Source of the DNA: Kribbella italica
GTDB lineage: Bacteria > Actinomycetota > Actinomycetes > Propionibacteriales > Kribbellaceae
Direction: 5' to 3'
DNA length: 64,000 bases
NCBI RefSeq assembly: GCF_014205135.1
Contig: NZ_JACHMY010000001.1
Location: 6,820,001-6,884,000, forward strand
Made by a program: the position numbers and the translations under genes. The notes below the pieces were generated by a model. It was not told where the DNA came from. It was given only the letters and a program-made list of their open reading frames with translations, and did not search any database. Positions 41,065-49,828 of the stretch are shown here, piece by piece. Every line of letters starts with the position of its first letter. Position 1 is the first letter of the stretch.

Positions 41065-41886
41065 TCAGAGCAAGGCGGGCGCCAGCGTTCGCCATTGCTC
41101 GGTCGGCTGTGGGCCTGTGATGCCGGTGATGACGTTGACGGCGACGTGGTCGGCTCCGGCGGTCAAGTGCTGGTGAAGACTCTCGGCGATCTGACCGGGA
41201 GTCCCCCACGCGGCCAACGCGTCGACCATGTGGTCTGGGAGCTCGGAGAAGTCGTCGTCGGTGAAGCCCATCCGGCGGAGGTTCGCGGCGTACCCGGGGA
41301 TGCCGGTGAAGAAGCTGATGGTGTCGCGGGCGATCGAGCGGGCTCGATCCGCGTCGGCTTCGACGACCACCAGATGGCTGACCGCCAGCAGTTTGTCGTC
41401 GCCCAATGCCGCCCGCGCCTCGGCTGTGTAGTCCGCCGTCACCAGGAACGGGTACGCGCCAGCGGTCCGCTCGCCGGCGAGCTTCAGCATCCGTGGCCCG
41501 AGCGCGGCCAGCAGTCGGTGCTCCTGCGGTACGGCGAGCTGATCGAGGTACTCGCCGAGTGCTGCCAGGGGATGCGATCCGTGCGCCCCGCCCAGACCGA
41601 CGGTGAACCGGCCAGGCGTCTCCGCCTCGACCGCGGCGTACGTCGCCGCCACGTCCTCGGCCGAGTAAGCGTCGACCGACAGGATCCCGGTGACATACCT
41701 GATCGTGTTCGTCGCCTCGACCAGGTCCCTGATCGTCTGGAGTCCGGGCAGCGGCCCGCCCGACAGCCAGATCACCGGGTAGCCCAACTCCTCGGCAACC
41801 CGGGCTGCTTCCAGCGACTCCGGTGAACTGGTCAACCCAGTGGTGATCCCGAACGGTCCGAACGACGGCTTGTTCACGCCACCCAC
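41065..41886 (-). CDS. LLM-class flavin/F420-dependent oxidoreductase
   Basis: 273 aa. Luciferase-like TIM-barrel: FGITTGLTSSPESLEAARVA, EELGYPVIWLSG at strand 2, TNTIRYVTGILSVDAYSAED, RFTVGLGGAHGSHPLAALG and the C-terminal WGTPGQIAESLHQHLTAGAD, VAVNVITG. The subfamily (TIGR03620-like short LLM) in actinobacteria usually uses F420 rather than FMN. The substrate is unknown. The gene stands alone, with the SRP RNA upstream. Confidence 0.85.
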   Translation of the reverse strand: MGGVNKPSFGPFGITTGLTSSPESLEAARVAEELGYPVIWLSGGPLPGLQTIRDLVEATNTIRYVTGILSVDAYSAEDVAATYAAVEAETPGRFTVGLGGAHGSHPLAALGEYLDQLAVPQEHRLLAALGPRMLKLAGERTAGAYPFLVTADYTAEARAALGDDKLLAVSHLVVVEADADRARSIARDTISFFTGIPGYAANLRRMGFTDDDFSELPDHMVDALAAWGTPGQIAESLHQHLTAGADHVAVNVITGITGPQPTEQWRTLAPALL

Positions 41887-41983
41887 CTTAGGTCGCCCGC
41901 TAACTGCTCACGCGGTGCCTGTGGACGCGGAGACTCAACGGTTTCCGCGGCAGGGAGCACACACCTGAGCGGGCCCGGACATA

Positions 41984-42076
41984 AGGATTCCCCGCGCACC
42001 CGGAAGAGCTCACTTACCCTTGCTGCCTTCCGGCCCTGGGGGAGTTGGGCGAGATACCGCCACGCGGGGAACCAGC
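41984..42076 (-). ncRNA. ffs: Signal recognition particle RNA (small bacterial, 4.5S type)
   Basis: On the minus strand the apical domain CAGGGCCGGAAGGCAGCAAG carries the conserved GGAA tetraloop context and the asymmetric-loop sequence that binds Ffh, and the ends GGTTCCCCGCG / CGCGGGGAATCC pair to close the rod. Length is about 90 nt. It targets membrane proteins to the translocon. Proximity to dnaX–recR is usual in actinobacteria. Confidence 0.95.
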
Positions 42077-42206
42077 CAAGAGTGTACGGGATCGCCACCG
42101 CGGATCGGGAATCGGCTCCGGCCGACGCTCGCGTCGGGGGCGGAGACGAGGCGACCGGAGCTGACTTGGATACTGGAGGCCGGGATTCGACCGGTGAGGG
42201 AGATCG

Positions 42207-43022
42207 ATGAGCGAGGACCGTCGCTACCTGCAGGAACTGATCATCGCCGAGCTCGGGGTGTCGCCGTCGTTCGATGCGGACCTCGAGATCGAGCGGCGGA
42301 TCGGCTTCCTGGTCGACCGGCTGCGGCTGGCCCGCTCCTCGGCGTACGTGCTGGGGATCAGCGGCGGCGTCGACTCCAGCACGGCCGGGCGGCTGTGCCA
42401 GCTCGCGGTCGAGCGGGTCCGGGCCGATGGCGGTGACGCGAGCTTCGTCGCGATGCGGCTCCCGTACGGCGTCCAGCACGACGAGGACGACGCTCAGCGG
42501 GCGCTCGAGTTCATCAAGCCCGACGAGACGCTCACCGTCGACATCAAGTCGGCCACCGACGCGATGGTCGGGTCGGTCTCCCACGCGGGACTCGGCGACC
42601 GCGCCGACTTCCACACCGGCAACATCAAGGCACGGCAGCGGATGATCGCCCAGTACGTCGTCGCCGGCGCGCGCGGCGGCCTGGTCGTCGGCACCGACCA
42701 CGCCGCGGAGGCCGTGATGGGCTTCTTCACCAAGTACGGCGATGGCGCGTGCGACCTGACGCCGCTCTCCGGCCTGACCAAGCGTCGCGTCCGCGCCCTG
42801 GGCGAACGGCTCGGTGCTGCCCCGGAGATCACCGGCAAGGTCCCGACCGCGGATCTCGAGTCCGACCGCCCGGGCGTACCGGACGAGACCGTGCTCGGGG
42901 TCACCTACGACCAGATCGACGACTTCCTCGAAGGTCGCGAGATCGAGCCCGAGGCGGCCGAGGTCATCATCGGCTACCACCGCCGCACCATTCACAAGCG
43001 CGCGGTCCCGGTCGCCGTCTGA
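42207..43022 (+). CDS. nadE: NH3-dependent NAD+ synthetase
   Basis: 271 aa. The ATP-pyrophosphatase P-loop SGGVDSS is at residues 52–58, followed by [60 protein letters not shown] (NaAD/ATP site) and [17 protein letters not shown]. The length equals the E. coli-type NadE without the glutaminase domain, so it uses free ammonia to amidate deamido-NAD. This is the last step of NAD synthesis in the cytoplasm. Start ATG 42207 with GGGAG upstream. Confidence 0.95.
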   Translation: MSEDRRYLQELIIAELGVSPSFDADLEIERRIGFLVDRLRLARSSAYVLGISGGVDSSTAGRLCQLAVERVRADGGDASFVAMRLPYGVQHDEDDAQRALEFIKPDETLTVDIKSATDAMVGSVSHAGLGDRADFHTGNIKARQRMIAQYVVAGARGGLVVGTDHAAEAVMGFFTKYGDGACDLTPLSGLTKRRVRALGERLGAAPEITGKVPTADLESDRPGVPDETVLGVTYDQIDDFLEGREIEPEAAEVIIGYHRRTIHKRAVPVAV

Positions 43023-43053
43023 CCCTCCGTGGACCGCGGAGCCGGCCGGCAGC

Positions 43054-43923
43054 TCAGCGGAGCACGAACTCGGTGACGGCATCGGCGTACTCCGTGGGCT
43101 GCTCGGCGTGGACGAAATGGCCCGCGCCCTCGAAGCAGCGGTAGCTGCCGTTGGCGACATCAGTACGGAAATGGCGGATCTCCTCGGGACTCGTGACCGG
43201 GTCGTGCAGGCCTTTGATGAGCAGGGCCGGTTGGGACAGGCGGGTGAGGAACGGGACCAGGGACTCGTTGAAGCTGGTGCTCTGGGCAATGGTCTGGGCG
43301 AAGTAGCCGGCGCGTTCTTGAATCTCCTCTGGCAGGTCGCCGGAAGGAAGCACCAGGTCTCGGGAGGTCGGTCCGAGATAGATCTCCATCCGGCGCTCTC
43401 CGAGCTGCTGCAGCAGGGTGGTCCGATCGGTCCACATCTCGGTGGTCGCAGGGCCGGTCCAGGACAGCAGCCTGTTGGCCTCGTCCAGGAGTCCGAGCTC
43501 GGTGAGCATCGGTTTGGCGGACTCCACCAACGTGCGGGTGGCCAGGACCATGTCCCACGGCGGATTCTCGAAGATCACCCGACTGACCGACGACGGATGG
43601 TTCGCGGCGTACCGCAGCGCCAGGCGGCCGCCGTACGAGTGGCCGAGAATCGCCCAGTGCTCCAGCCCGAGCCGCTCGCGCAGCGCCTCGAAGTCCGCGA
43701 TCACGAGGTCCTCGGTGACCGGTCCGTCGATCGGGTCGGACTGCTGGACGCCGCGTTGGTCGACGCCGATCACGTGGAGCCGCTCGGCCAGTCGATCGCC
43801 CTGGTAGGCGAGGAAGTCGTAGGACCCCGCGCCGGGGCCGCCGTGGATGTAGAGCAGAGGTGGTGCGTCGGTGGCGCCGCGCTGGTCGACGTACAGGCGT
43901 GTGTCGCGAATCTCGGTCAACAT
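43054..43923 (-). CDS. Alpha/beta hydrolase (prolyl iminopeptidase-like)
   Basis: 289 aa from ATG 43923. Oxyanion segment YIHGGPGAGSYDFLAYQGDR (HGGPG is typical of proline iminopeptidases), VDQRGVQQSDP, nucleophile elbow GHSYGG (Ser), acid in GLHDPVTSPEE and catalytic His in GAGHFVHAEQP. It should cleave N-terminal Pro or a related amide or ester. It is divergent from the acyl-CoA dehydrogenase gene. Confidence 0.87.
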   Translation of the reverse strand: MLTEIRDTRLYVDQRGATDAPPLLYIHGGPGAGSYDFLAYQGDRLAERLHVIGVDQRGVQQSDPIDGPVTEDLVIADFEALRERLGLEHWAILGHSYGGRLALRYAANHPSSVSRVIFENPPWDMVLATRTLVESAKPMLTELGLLDEANRLLSWTGPATTEMWTDRTTLLQQLGERRMEIYLGPTSRDLVLPSGDLPEEIQERAGYFAQTIAQSTSFNESLVPFLTRLSQPALLIKGLHDPVTSPEEIRHFRTDVANGSYRCFEGAGHFVHAEQPTEYADAVTEFVLR

Positions 43924-44017
43924 GTGATCGAGAGTAGATCGGCCTAAGGTGGCAAAGAATGCACTCAGTAGGAACTCTTCAGGCATTCTTCCGGACGCAG
44001 AATCCAGGAGGCGTTGC

Positions 44018-45190
44018 ATGGTCGACTTCTCGCTCACCGAGGAACAGCAGGCGATCCGGGCCACCACCCGGGAGTTCGTCCGGCGGGAGCTGATGCCGCT
44101 GGAGAACGAAGTCCTGCGGCGCGAGCGGGAAGGGTTGCCGGGCGTCGAGCCGGACGTCGTGAAAGCCCTGCGGGAGAAGGCGAAGAGCTTCGGGTTCTGG
44201 GGGCTGAGCACGCCTGAGGAGTACGGCGGGATGGATCTCTCGGCGGTCGACCAGGCGTTGATCACGAGCGAGCTGGGCAGGACCTTCGTCCCGTTCTCCT
44301 TCGGCGGCGAGGCCGACAACATCCTCTACGAGTGCAACGAGGAGCAGCGTAAGGAGTACCTGCTGCCGACCATCTCCGGCGAGCGCAGGTCGTGCTTCGC
44401 GATCACCGAACCGGGCGCCGGCTCCGACACCCGGGCGATCCGGACGACGGCGCGGCGCGACGGCGACGAGTGGGTGATCCGCGGGGAGAAGACGTTCATC
44501 ACCGGCGGCAACGAGGCGGATTTCGCGATCGTGATCGCGGTGACGGACGGGGAGCTGGGGTCGAAGGGCGGCTTCACCGCGTTCCTGGTCGATCGGGAGC
44601 GGGGCTGGACGTCGGATCCGATCGTGACGATGGGGCAGGCGGTGCCCGCGACGCTCAACTTCGACGACGTCCGGGTGCCGGCCGATCATGTGCTGGGCGA
44701 GATCGGCCAGGGGTACGAGCTGGCGATGCGCTGGATCATGAAGGGGCGGTTCCTGATTCCGTCGCGGGGCATCGGCGCCTGCGAGCGGTTGATCGAGCTG
44801 GCGGTCGAGCACGCGAACAGCCGCGAGACGTTCGGCCGCGCGATCGGGGACAACCAGGCGATCCAGTGGATGATCGCCGACTCGGAGGTCGAGCTGGAGG
44901 CGGCGCGCTGGCTCGTCCTGTACGCCGCGTGGGTGGTCGACCAGGGCCGGCATCCGCAGCACGACAGCGCGATCGCGAAGCTGTACGGAACCAATACAGT
45001 CAACCGGGTCGCGGATCGTGTGCTGCAGATCCACGGCGGAATGGGCTACACGAAGGAGCTGCCGATCGAGCGGTGGTTCCGCGAGGTCCGCCTGTGGCGC
45101 ATCTTCGAAGGTACGGACGAGATGCAGCGGCTGATCATCTCCCGCGACCTGCTCCGCGGCTACCGCAAGCCGGGCGCGCACTTCCACTAG
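44018..45190 (+). CDS. Acyl-CoA dehydrogenase
   Basis: 390 aa from ATG 44018 (AGGAGG upstream). All family signatures are present: FAITEPGAGSDTRAIRTTAR (FAD/acyl-CoA signature 1), GEKTFITGGNEADFAIVIAV, SRETFGRAIGDNQAIQWMIA, QIHGGMGYTKELPIERWFRE, and IFEGTDEMQRL, where the Glu of FEGT is the usual catalytic base. It uses FAD to introduce an alpha,beta double bond into acyl-CoA. Together with the acyl-CoA synthetase at 46205 it suggests a fatty- or branched-acid degradation locus, possibly controlled by the MarR protein between them. Confidence 0.93.
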   Translation: MVDFSLTEEQQAIRATTREFVRRELMPLENEVLRREREGLPGVEPDVVKALREKAKSFGFWGLSTPEEYGGMDLSAVDQALITSELGRTFVPFSFGGEADNILYECNEEQRKEYLLPTISGERRSCFAITEPGAGSDTRAIRTTARRDGDEWVIRGEKTFITGGNEADFAIVIAVTDGELGSKGGFTAFLVDRERGWTSDPIVTMGQAVPATLNFDDVRVPADHVLGEIGQGYELAMRWIMKGRFLIPSRGIGACERLIELAVEHANSRETFGRAIGDNQAIQWMIADSEVELEAARWLVLYAAWVVDQGRHPQHDSAIAKLYGTNTVNRVADRVLQIHGGMGYTKELPIERWFREVRLWRIFEGTDEMQRLIISRDLLRGYRKPGAHFH

Positions 45191-45193
45191 CAC

Positions 45194-45592
45194 TCAGGCG
45201 GCGCGGGCCAGCTGAGTCAGGCGGTTGGTGAGGCGGCCGAGGCGGACCGCGGCGATTCCTCGGTACGCCGGGCGCAGGACCGTGGCGAGGGGACCGGACT
45301 GGCTGAAGGCGTGCGTGACCTCTCCGTCCGGGCCGATCATCCAGCTGGCGGTCTCGTGGAAGCCGGGGACCTCCCAGACGAACTCGACCCGGTCCGGCTC
45401 GATCACCGTGTACTTCAGCTCGCCGGTGAAGCGCGGGCGGACCTTCAGCTTGTACGGCGTACCGACTGTCGGCGTGGCCGGTCCGTCGAGGGAAACGAAG
45501 GCCTCGTTCCACTCCGGCAGGGCGCGCGCGTCGAGCAATGCGCGCCGGATCGCGTCCCGCGAGGCGGGGATGGTCGAGCTCGCGTACTCCAT
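45194..45592 (-). CDS. SRPBCC (START-like) small-ligand-binding protein
   Basis: 132 aa. Pattern of the polyketide cyclase/dehydrase branch: STIPASRDAIRRALLDARAL, PEWNEAFVSLDGPA at the N-terminus, LKYTVIEPDRVEFVWEVPGF in the strands and a long C-terminal helix (VRLGRLTNRLTQLARA). It binds a hydrophobic molecule in a deep pocket; the ligand is unknown. It lies directly downstream of the MarR gene (2-base gap), so it is co-transcribed with it. Confidence 0.75.
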   Translation of the reverse strand: MEYASSTIPASRDAIRRALLDARALPEWNEAFVSLDGPATPTVGTPYKLKVRPRFTGELKYTVIEPDRVEFVWEVPGFHETASWMIGPDGEVTHAFSQSGPLATVLRPAYRGIAAVRLGRLTNRLTQLARAA

Positions 45593-45594
45593 GG

Positions 45595-46062
45595 CTATTT
45601 CTCCTTCACGGTGTCGCGCCGGCGAGCCAGGGCCGCTCCGGCCGGGAAGGCCTCGGCGACGGCTCGCAGCGTGCTGATGGTTTCGTCGACCGGCTGCCCG
45701 GCGACCAGGTCGGCGATTCGCCGATGCAGCCGCTCCTCGGCGGTGACGACGCGCCGGCAGAGCTGACGCCCGCGCGAGGTGAGGCTGAGCGCCAGGTAGC
45801 GGCGGTCGACCTTGTCGGTCTCACGCCGTACGAGGCCTTGGCCGACCAGTCGCTCGACCAGCCGGCTCGGGCTCGTGCCGGTCTCGCAGACGAGCAGTCC
45901 GCCGAGCGCGTTGAGCGTCAACGGGCCGTGATCGCGCAGGACGCGGAGGACTTCGGCCTGTGACGGGGTGATCCCGAGCGGGCGGAGATCGGTGGCGAGC
46001 AGGCGATTTCCCTCGCGCTGGATCGCGAGCACCAGGTACCGCAGCTCCTCGGCCGGCTTCAC
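45595..46062 (-). CDS. MarR-family transcriptional regulator
   Basis: About 155 aa if GTG 46062 is the start; the frame stays open upstream and no Shine-Dalgarno site is visible, so a leaderless or longer form is possible. Winged helix: LGITPSQAEVLRVLRDHGPL, LTLNALGGLLVCETGTSPSR, LVERLVGQGLVRRETDKVDR (DxRxxxLxLT wing). It probably senses an aromatic or acyl-CoA ligand. It faces the acyl-CoA synthetase gene across a short, locally AT-rich gap, which is the natural target. Confidence 0.85.
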   Translation of the reverse strand: MKPAEELRYLVLAIQREGNRLLATDLRPLGITPSQAEVLRVLRDHGPLTLNALGGLLVCETGTSPSRLVERLVGQGLVRRETDKVDRRYLALSLTSRGRQLCRRVVTAEERLHRRIADLVAGQPVDETISTLRAVAEAFPAGAALARRRDTVKEK

Positions 46063-46204
46063 GAGAAATATATTACACGACACGTATGTCATGTCATCTG
46101 TTGCTTCCGGCACCGCGGAGCCGTGGGCGAGTGCATGGAAAGTGCGCAGAGAGTGCGTGGTGAGGTCATGGTCAAGGCGCCATCGGAACTGGCACAGTGG
46201 GGCC

Positions 46205-47830
46205 ATGAAGGGTCTGATGCAGGACTACCAGCTGTCCCTGGACACCATCTTCCGCCGGGCGGAGCAGTTCTTCCCGGACAAGACCGTGCACACCGGCGGC
46301 CCAGCGCCCGTGACCATGACGTACGGCGAGTGGGCCGCGCGGACCAGACGCCTGGGCGGCGTGCTCGACAACCTGGGGATCAGTGCCGACGGCCGGGTCG
46401 GCACGTTCGCCTGGAACTCGGGACGCCACCTCGAGCTGTACTTCGGCGCGCCCTGCACCGGGCGGGTCCTGCACACGCTCAACATCAGGCTCTTCCCCGA
46501 CCAGGTGGTGTACATCGCCAACCATGCCGAGGACGAGATCGTCTTCGTGGACCGCTCGCTGCTGGGGCTGTTCCTGCCGCTGCTGGACCGGTTGCCGTTG
46601 CTGCGGCACGTCGTCGTGATGGACGACCTGCCGGCCGGGGCACCGGGAGCCGAGCTTCCGGACGACGACCGGTTCCACGACTACGAGGAGCTGCTGGCCG
46701 CGGCTGAGCCGGTCGAGTTCCACGTCGAGGACGAGAACCAGGCGGCGGCGATGTGCTACACGAGCGGTACGACGGGCAATCCCAAGGGCGTCGTCTACTC
46801 ACACCGGTCGACCTGGTTGCACTCGATCGGCGTACTGACCAATGCCGGGATCGGGCTGCACGAGAGCGATACGGTGATGCCGGTGGTCCCGATGTTCCAC
46901 GCGAACGCCTGGGGGCTCGCGCACGCAGCGCCGATGGCGGGGGCGAGCCTGGTCTTCCCCGGGCCGGACATGTCGCCGCAGGGGATCCTGAAACTCCTGC
47001 AGGAACAAGAGGTCACGCTGTCGGCCGGCGTACCGACGATCTGGCAGGGGCTGCTCCCGCTGCTCGACGGTGTCGAGCTGCCGAAGCTGCGGCGGATCCC
47101 GTGCGGTGGGTCGGCGGTTCCGCTGGCGCTGTCGGAGGCGTTCCGGGAGAAGCTGGGCAAGCCGATCCTGCAGGCGTGGGGCATGACGGAGACCAGCCCG
47201 GTCGCGACGGCCTCGCATGTTCCCATCCGCGATCAAGGGCTGCCGGAGGACGAGCAGGCGAAGCTGCGGGCGCGGCAGGGACTGCCGTTGCCGGGAGTCG
47301 AGGTTCGGATCGTGGAGCCCGGGTCGACCACGCCGCTGGCGTGGGACGACGAGGCGACCGGTGAGCTGCAGGTGCGCGGGCCGTGGATCGCGGCGGAGTA
47401 CTACCGGCCCGATGCGGGAGTGGAGCTGAACACCGAGGACGGCTGGATGAAGACCGGGGACGTCGCGGCGATCGACCAGTACGGGTCGGTGCGGCTGGTC
47501 GACCGGACGAAGGACCTGGTGAAGTCCGGCGGGGAGTGGATCAGCTCGGTGGAGTTGGAGAACTTGCTGATGGCTCACCCGGCCGTGAAGGAGGCGGCGG
47601 TCATCGGCGTACCGCATCCGAAGTGGGACGAGCGGCCGCTGGCCTGCGTGGTGCTGCAAGAGGGCGAGTCGGCGACGGGCGAGGAGATCCTGGCGTACCT
47701 CGAGCCGCTGGTGGCGAAGTGGTGGCTGCCGGATGCGGTCGAGTTCATCGACGAGGTGCCGAAGACGTCGGTCGGCAAGTTCTCGAAGAAGGACCTGCGG
47801 AGCCGGTTCGCGGAGTACCACTTGGAGTGA
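46205..47830 (+). CDS. Long-chain/medium-chain acyl-CoA synthetase (AMP-forming)
   Basis: 541 aa from ATG 46205. AMP-binding motif [53 protein letters not shown], then [40 protein letters not shown] and the catalytic Lys in [13 protein letters not shown]. It activates a carboxylic acid to the acyl-adenylate and then acyl-CoA. The best fit is the FadD/alkK-type branch. It would feed the acyl-CoA dehydrogenase nearby. Confidence 0.92.
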   Translation: MKGLMQDYQLSLDTIFRRAEQFFPDKTVHTGGPAPVTMTYGEWAARTRRLGGVLDNLGISADGRVGTFAWNSGRHLELYFGAPCTGRVLHTLNIRLFPDQVVYIANHAEDEIVFVDRSLLGLFLPLLDRLPLLRHVVVMDDLPAGAPGAELPDDDRFHDYEELLAAAEPVEFHVEDENQAAAMCYTSGTTGNPKGVVYSHRSTWLHSIGVLTNAGIGLHESDTVMPVVPMFHANAWGLAHAAPMAGASLVFPGPDMSPQGILKLLQEQEVTLSAGVPTIWQGLLPLLDGVELPKLRRIPCGGSAVPLALSEAFREKLGKPILQAWGMTETSPVATASHVPIRDQGLPEDEQAKLRARQGLPLPGVEVRIVEPGSTTPLAWDDEATGELQVRGPWIAAEYYRPDAGVELNTEDGWMKTGDVAAIDQYGSVRLVDRTKDLVKSGGEWISSVELENLLMAHPAVKEAAVIGVPHPKWDERPLACVVLQEGESATGEEILAYLEPLVAKWWLPDAVEFIDEVPKTSVGKFSKKDLRSRFAEYHLE

Positions 47831-47949
47831 CCCAGGGCCTCTGCGACGAGGTGTGGCTGGAGTTCGGCGTGGGCTGGGTGTGGTCCGTGGTGGGAGTGGA
47901 CCAGTGGCCGATGTGGCATGGACCGGGAACGTCGGTAAGGTGCGGTCGC

Positions 47950-48828
47950 ATGCGAGGGATCATCCTGGCCGGCGGTTCCGGCACCCGACTGCACCCGCTC
48001 ACGATGGCCGCGAGCAAGCAACTGCTCCCGGTCTACGACAAGCCGATGATCTACTACCCGCTGTCGACGCTGATGCTGGCCAACATCCGTGAGGTCCTGG
48101 TCATCACCACGCCGGACGACGCGGCGCAGTTCAAACGGCTGCTGGGCGACGGTTCGCAGTTCGGGATGGAGATCACGTACGCCGTGCAGCCGAGCCCGGA
48201 CGGGCTGGCGCAGGCGTTCCTGATCGGCGAGCAGTTCATCCAGAACGAGCCGGTCGCGCTCGCGCTGGGCGACAACATCTTCTACGGGCCCGGGCTCGGG
48301 GTGCACCTGCAGACGTTCAACGAGGTCGACGGCGGCGTGGTGTTCGCCTACCGGGTCGCGGATCCGACGGCGTACGGCGTGGTCGAGTTCGACGCCGACG
48401 GCAAGGCGCTCAGCATCGAGGAGAAGCCGAAGGAGCCGAAGAGCAACTACGCGGTTCCGGGGCTGTACTTCTACTCCGCCGATGTCGTCGACATCGCCAA
48501 GGACATCAAGCCGTCCGCGCGCGGTGAGCTGGAGATCTCGTCGGTGAACGAGGTGTACCTGGACGCCAAGCGGCTTCAGGTCGAGGTGCTGCCGCGGGGT
48601 ACGGCCTGGCTGGACACGGGGACGTTCGACTCGTTGATGGCGGCTGGGGAGTTCGTCCGCGCGGTGGAGATGCGGCAGGGGCAGAAGATCGGTTGCCCGG
48701 AGGAGATCGCCTGGCGTCGTGGGTTCATCGACGACGACGGGTTGAAGGCTCGCGCCGACACGCTGGCCAAGTCGGGGTACGGCACGTATCTGCACGGGCT
48801 CCTCGAGGAAGACGGCCCGCTGAGCTGA
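47950..48828 (+). CDS. rmlA: Glucose-1-phosphate thymidylyltransferase
   Basis: 292 aa from ATG 47950. Starts with the nucleotidyltransferase signature [20 protein letters not shown], then [33 protein letters not shown] (Mg site), [40 protein letters not shown] and [11 protein letters not shown]. It makes dTDP-glucose, the first step to dTDP-rhamnose and other deoxysugars. Unusually the rmlB/C/D genes are not beside it in this window. Confidence 0.95.
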   Translation: MRGIILAGGSGTRLHPLTMAASKQLLPVYDKPMIYYPLSTLMLANIREVLVITTPDDAAQFKRLLGDGSQFGMEITYAVQPSPDGLAQAFLIGEQFIQNEPVALALGDNIFYGPGLGVHLQTFNEVDGGVVFAYRVADPTAYGVVEFDADGKALSIEEKPKEPKSNYAVPGLYFYSADVVDIAKDIKPSARGELEISSVNEVYLDAKRLQVEVLPRGTAWLDTGTFDSLMAAGEFVRAVEMRQGQKIGCPEEIAWRRGFIDDDGLKARADTLAKSGYGTYLHGLLEEDGPLS

Positions 48829-49146
48829 GCTGCGAAGGTGCGCGCCGTGTGAGCCTCACGGGGGTAAGTCCCGCGAGGTCGGCAAGGCGACCGGCCTGTC
48901 CACGTCGGCCGGGCACCAGCGGGTCATCGGCCGTGCACCAGCGGGTCAAGCGCCTGGAGTAGCGCGGCTGCGGGACCTGGAGCGACCCAGTCGCCTTGGG
49001 CAGTCGTCGTACGTCGTACGCCGATATCGAGGGCATCGCCGCCGCCGTCGCGCACGCGACCCGGCGGCGGGTCGCAGCACGCGGGCTCGAACCTCGTGGC
49101 GTGATGTCGCCAGACGAATCCCCGGCCCGGAATTACGGTCGGTGGC
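48829..49146. other. Intergenic region with a short direct repeat
   Basis: It contains two 21-base copies, differing at one base and 22 bases apart (48906–48926 and 48928–48948, each ending GCACCAGCGGGTCA), and a TCGTCGTACGTCGTACG stretch at about 49005. No gene or RNA was recognised; the right end is the promoter region of the SnoaL-like gene. Confidence 0.4.
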
Positions 49147-49563
49147 ATGACATCTGCGGGAGTCGTTCTGGAGCATTTCTACCGGGCTGAGGCTGAGTAC
49201 GTGGCCGCGGGTGGGCCTGGGCGGGCGGACTTCGGGCCGGTGGCGGCGTTGCTGGATGACGAGGTGTGTCTGTGGTCGCAGCCGGGGCTTCCGTACAGCG
49301 GGGTCTGGCGTGGGCGGGAAGGGATCGAGAAGTTCCTGGGGGAGTTCAGTGCCACCTGGTCCGGGCTCGACTTCTTGTCCACGCGGCAGGTTGCCGAGGG
49401 GGATCAGGTCGCGGTGCATCTGGAGGTTCGGTTCACGGCTCAGTCGACCGGGCGGTCGCTGGAGACTTCGCTTGTTCAGGTGAATCGGGTTCAGGGCGGG
49501 CTGGTCACGGAGTTCCGGCCGTACTACTGGGATCCGGCTGCCGTCACCGCACTGGCAGGTTGA
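49147..49563 (+). CDS. SnoaL/NTF2-like protein
   Basis: 138 aa. The cone-shaped NTF2 fold pattern is visible: helix EHFYRAEAEYVAAGGPGRAD, FGPVAALLDDEVCLW, GREGIEKFLGEFSATW, then strands DQVAVHLEVRFTAQSTGRSL and TEFRPYYWDPAAV. Such proteins are small hydrolases, isomerases or binding proteins; no catalytic pair can be assigned. It stands alone upstream of dnaX. Confidence 0.75.
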   Translation: MTSAGVVLEHFYRAEAEYVAAGGPGRADFGPVAALLDDEVCLWSQPGLPYSGVWRGREGIEKFLGEFSATWSGLDFLSTRQVAEGDQVAVHLEVRFTAQSTGRSLETSLVQVNRVQGGLVTEFRPYYWDPAAVTALAG

Positions 49564-49592
49564 TCGGGCCTCGCGCAGAGCGAGGGGGTGTC

Positions 49593-49769
49593 GTGCAGGA
49601 GGTGCGTGACACGTGGCCGGCCGCGGGTGCGGTTGTGTGGGTCGGCGGGAGGTCGGTGATCGAGCTGTGTGAGGCGCGAGAGGGCGTTGACGGAGCTGGG
49701 TGGTCGGTGGGCCGGGTGCGGGCGGGTGGGCGGAGGCCTGTGCGCCGTACCGGGTCGTTGTCGAGTTGA
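49593..49769 (+). CDS. Possible 58-aa ORF upstream of dnaX
   Basis: A GTG start follows GAGGGGG by about 6 bases. The product (WPAAGAVVWVGGRSVIELCE, then an Arg/Gly-rich end) shows no domain. The gap between the SnoaL-like gene and dnaX is otherwise empty. It may be chance. Confidence 0.2.
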   Translation: MQEVRDTWPAAGAVVWVGGRSVIELCEAREGVDGAGWSVGRVRAGGRRPVRRTGSLSS

Positions 49770-49828
49770 ATCGCTGGGGCTGATGGGCTGGGGAGGAATT
49801 GTCGGCGCTCGGCGCTAGGGTTGCGGTC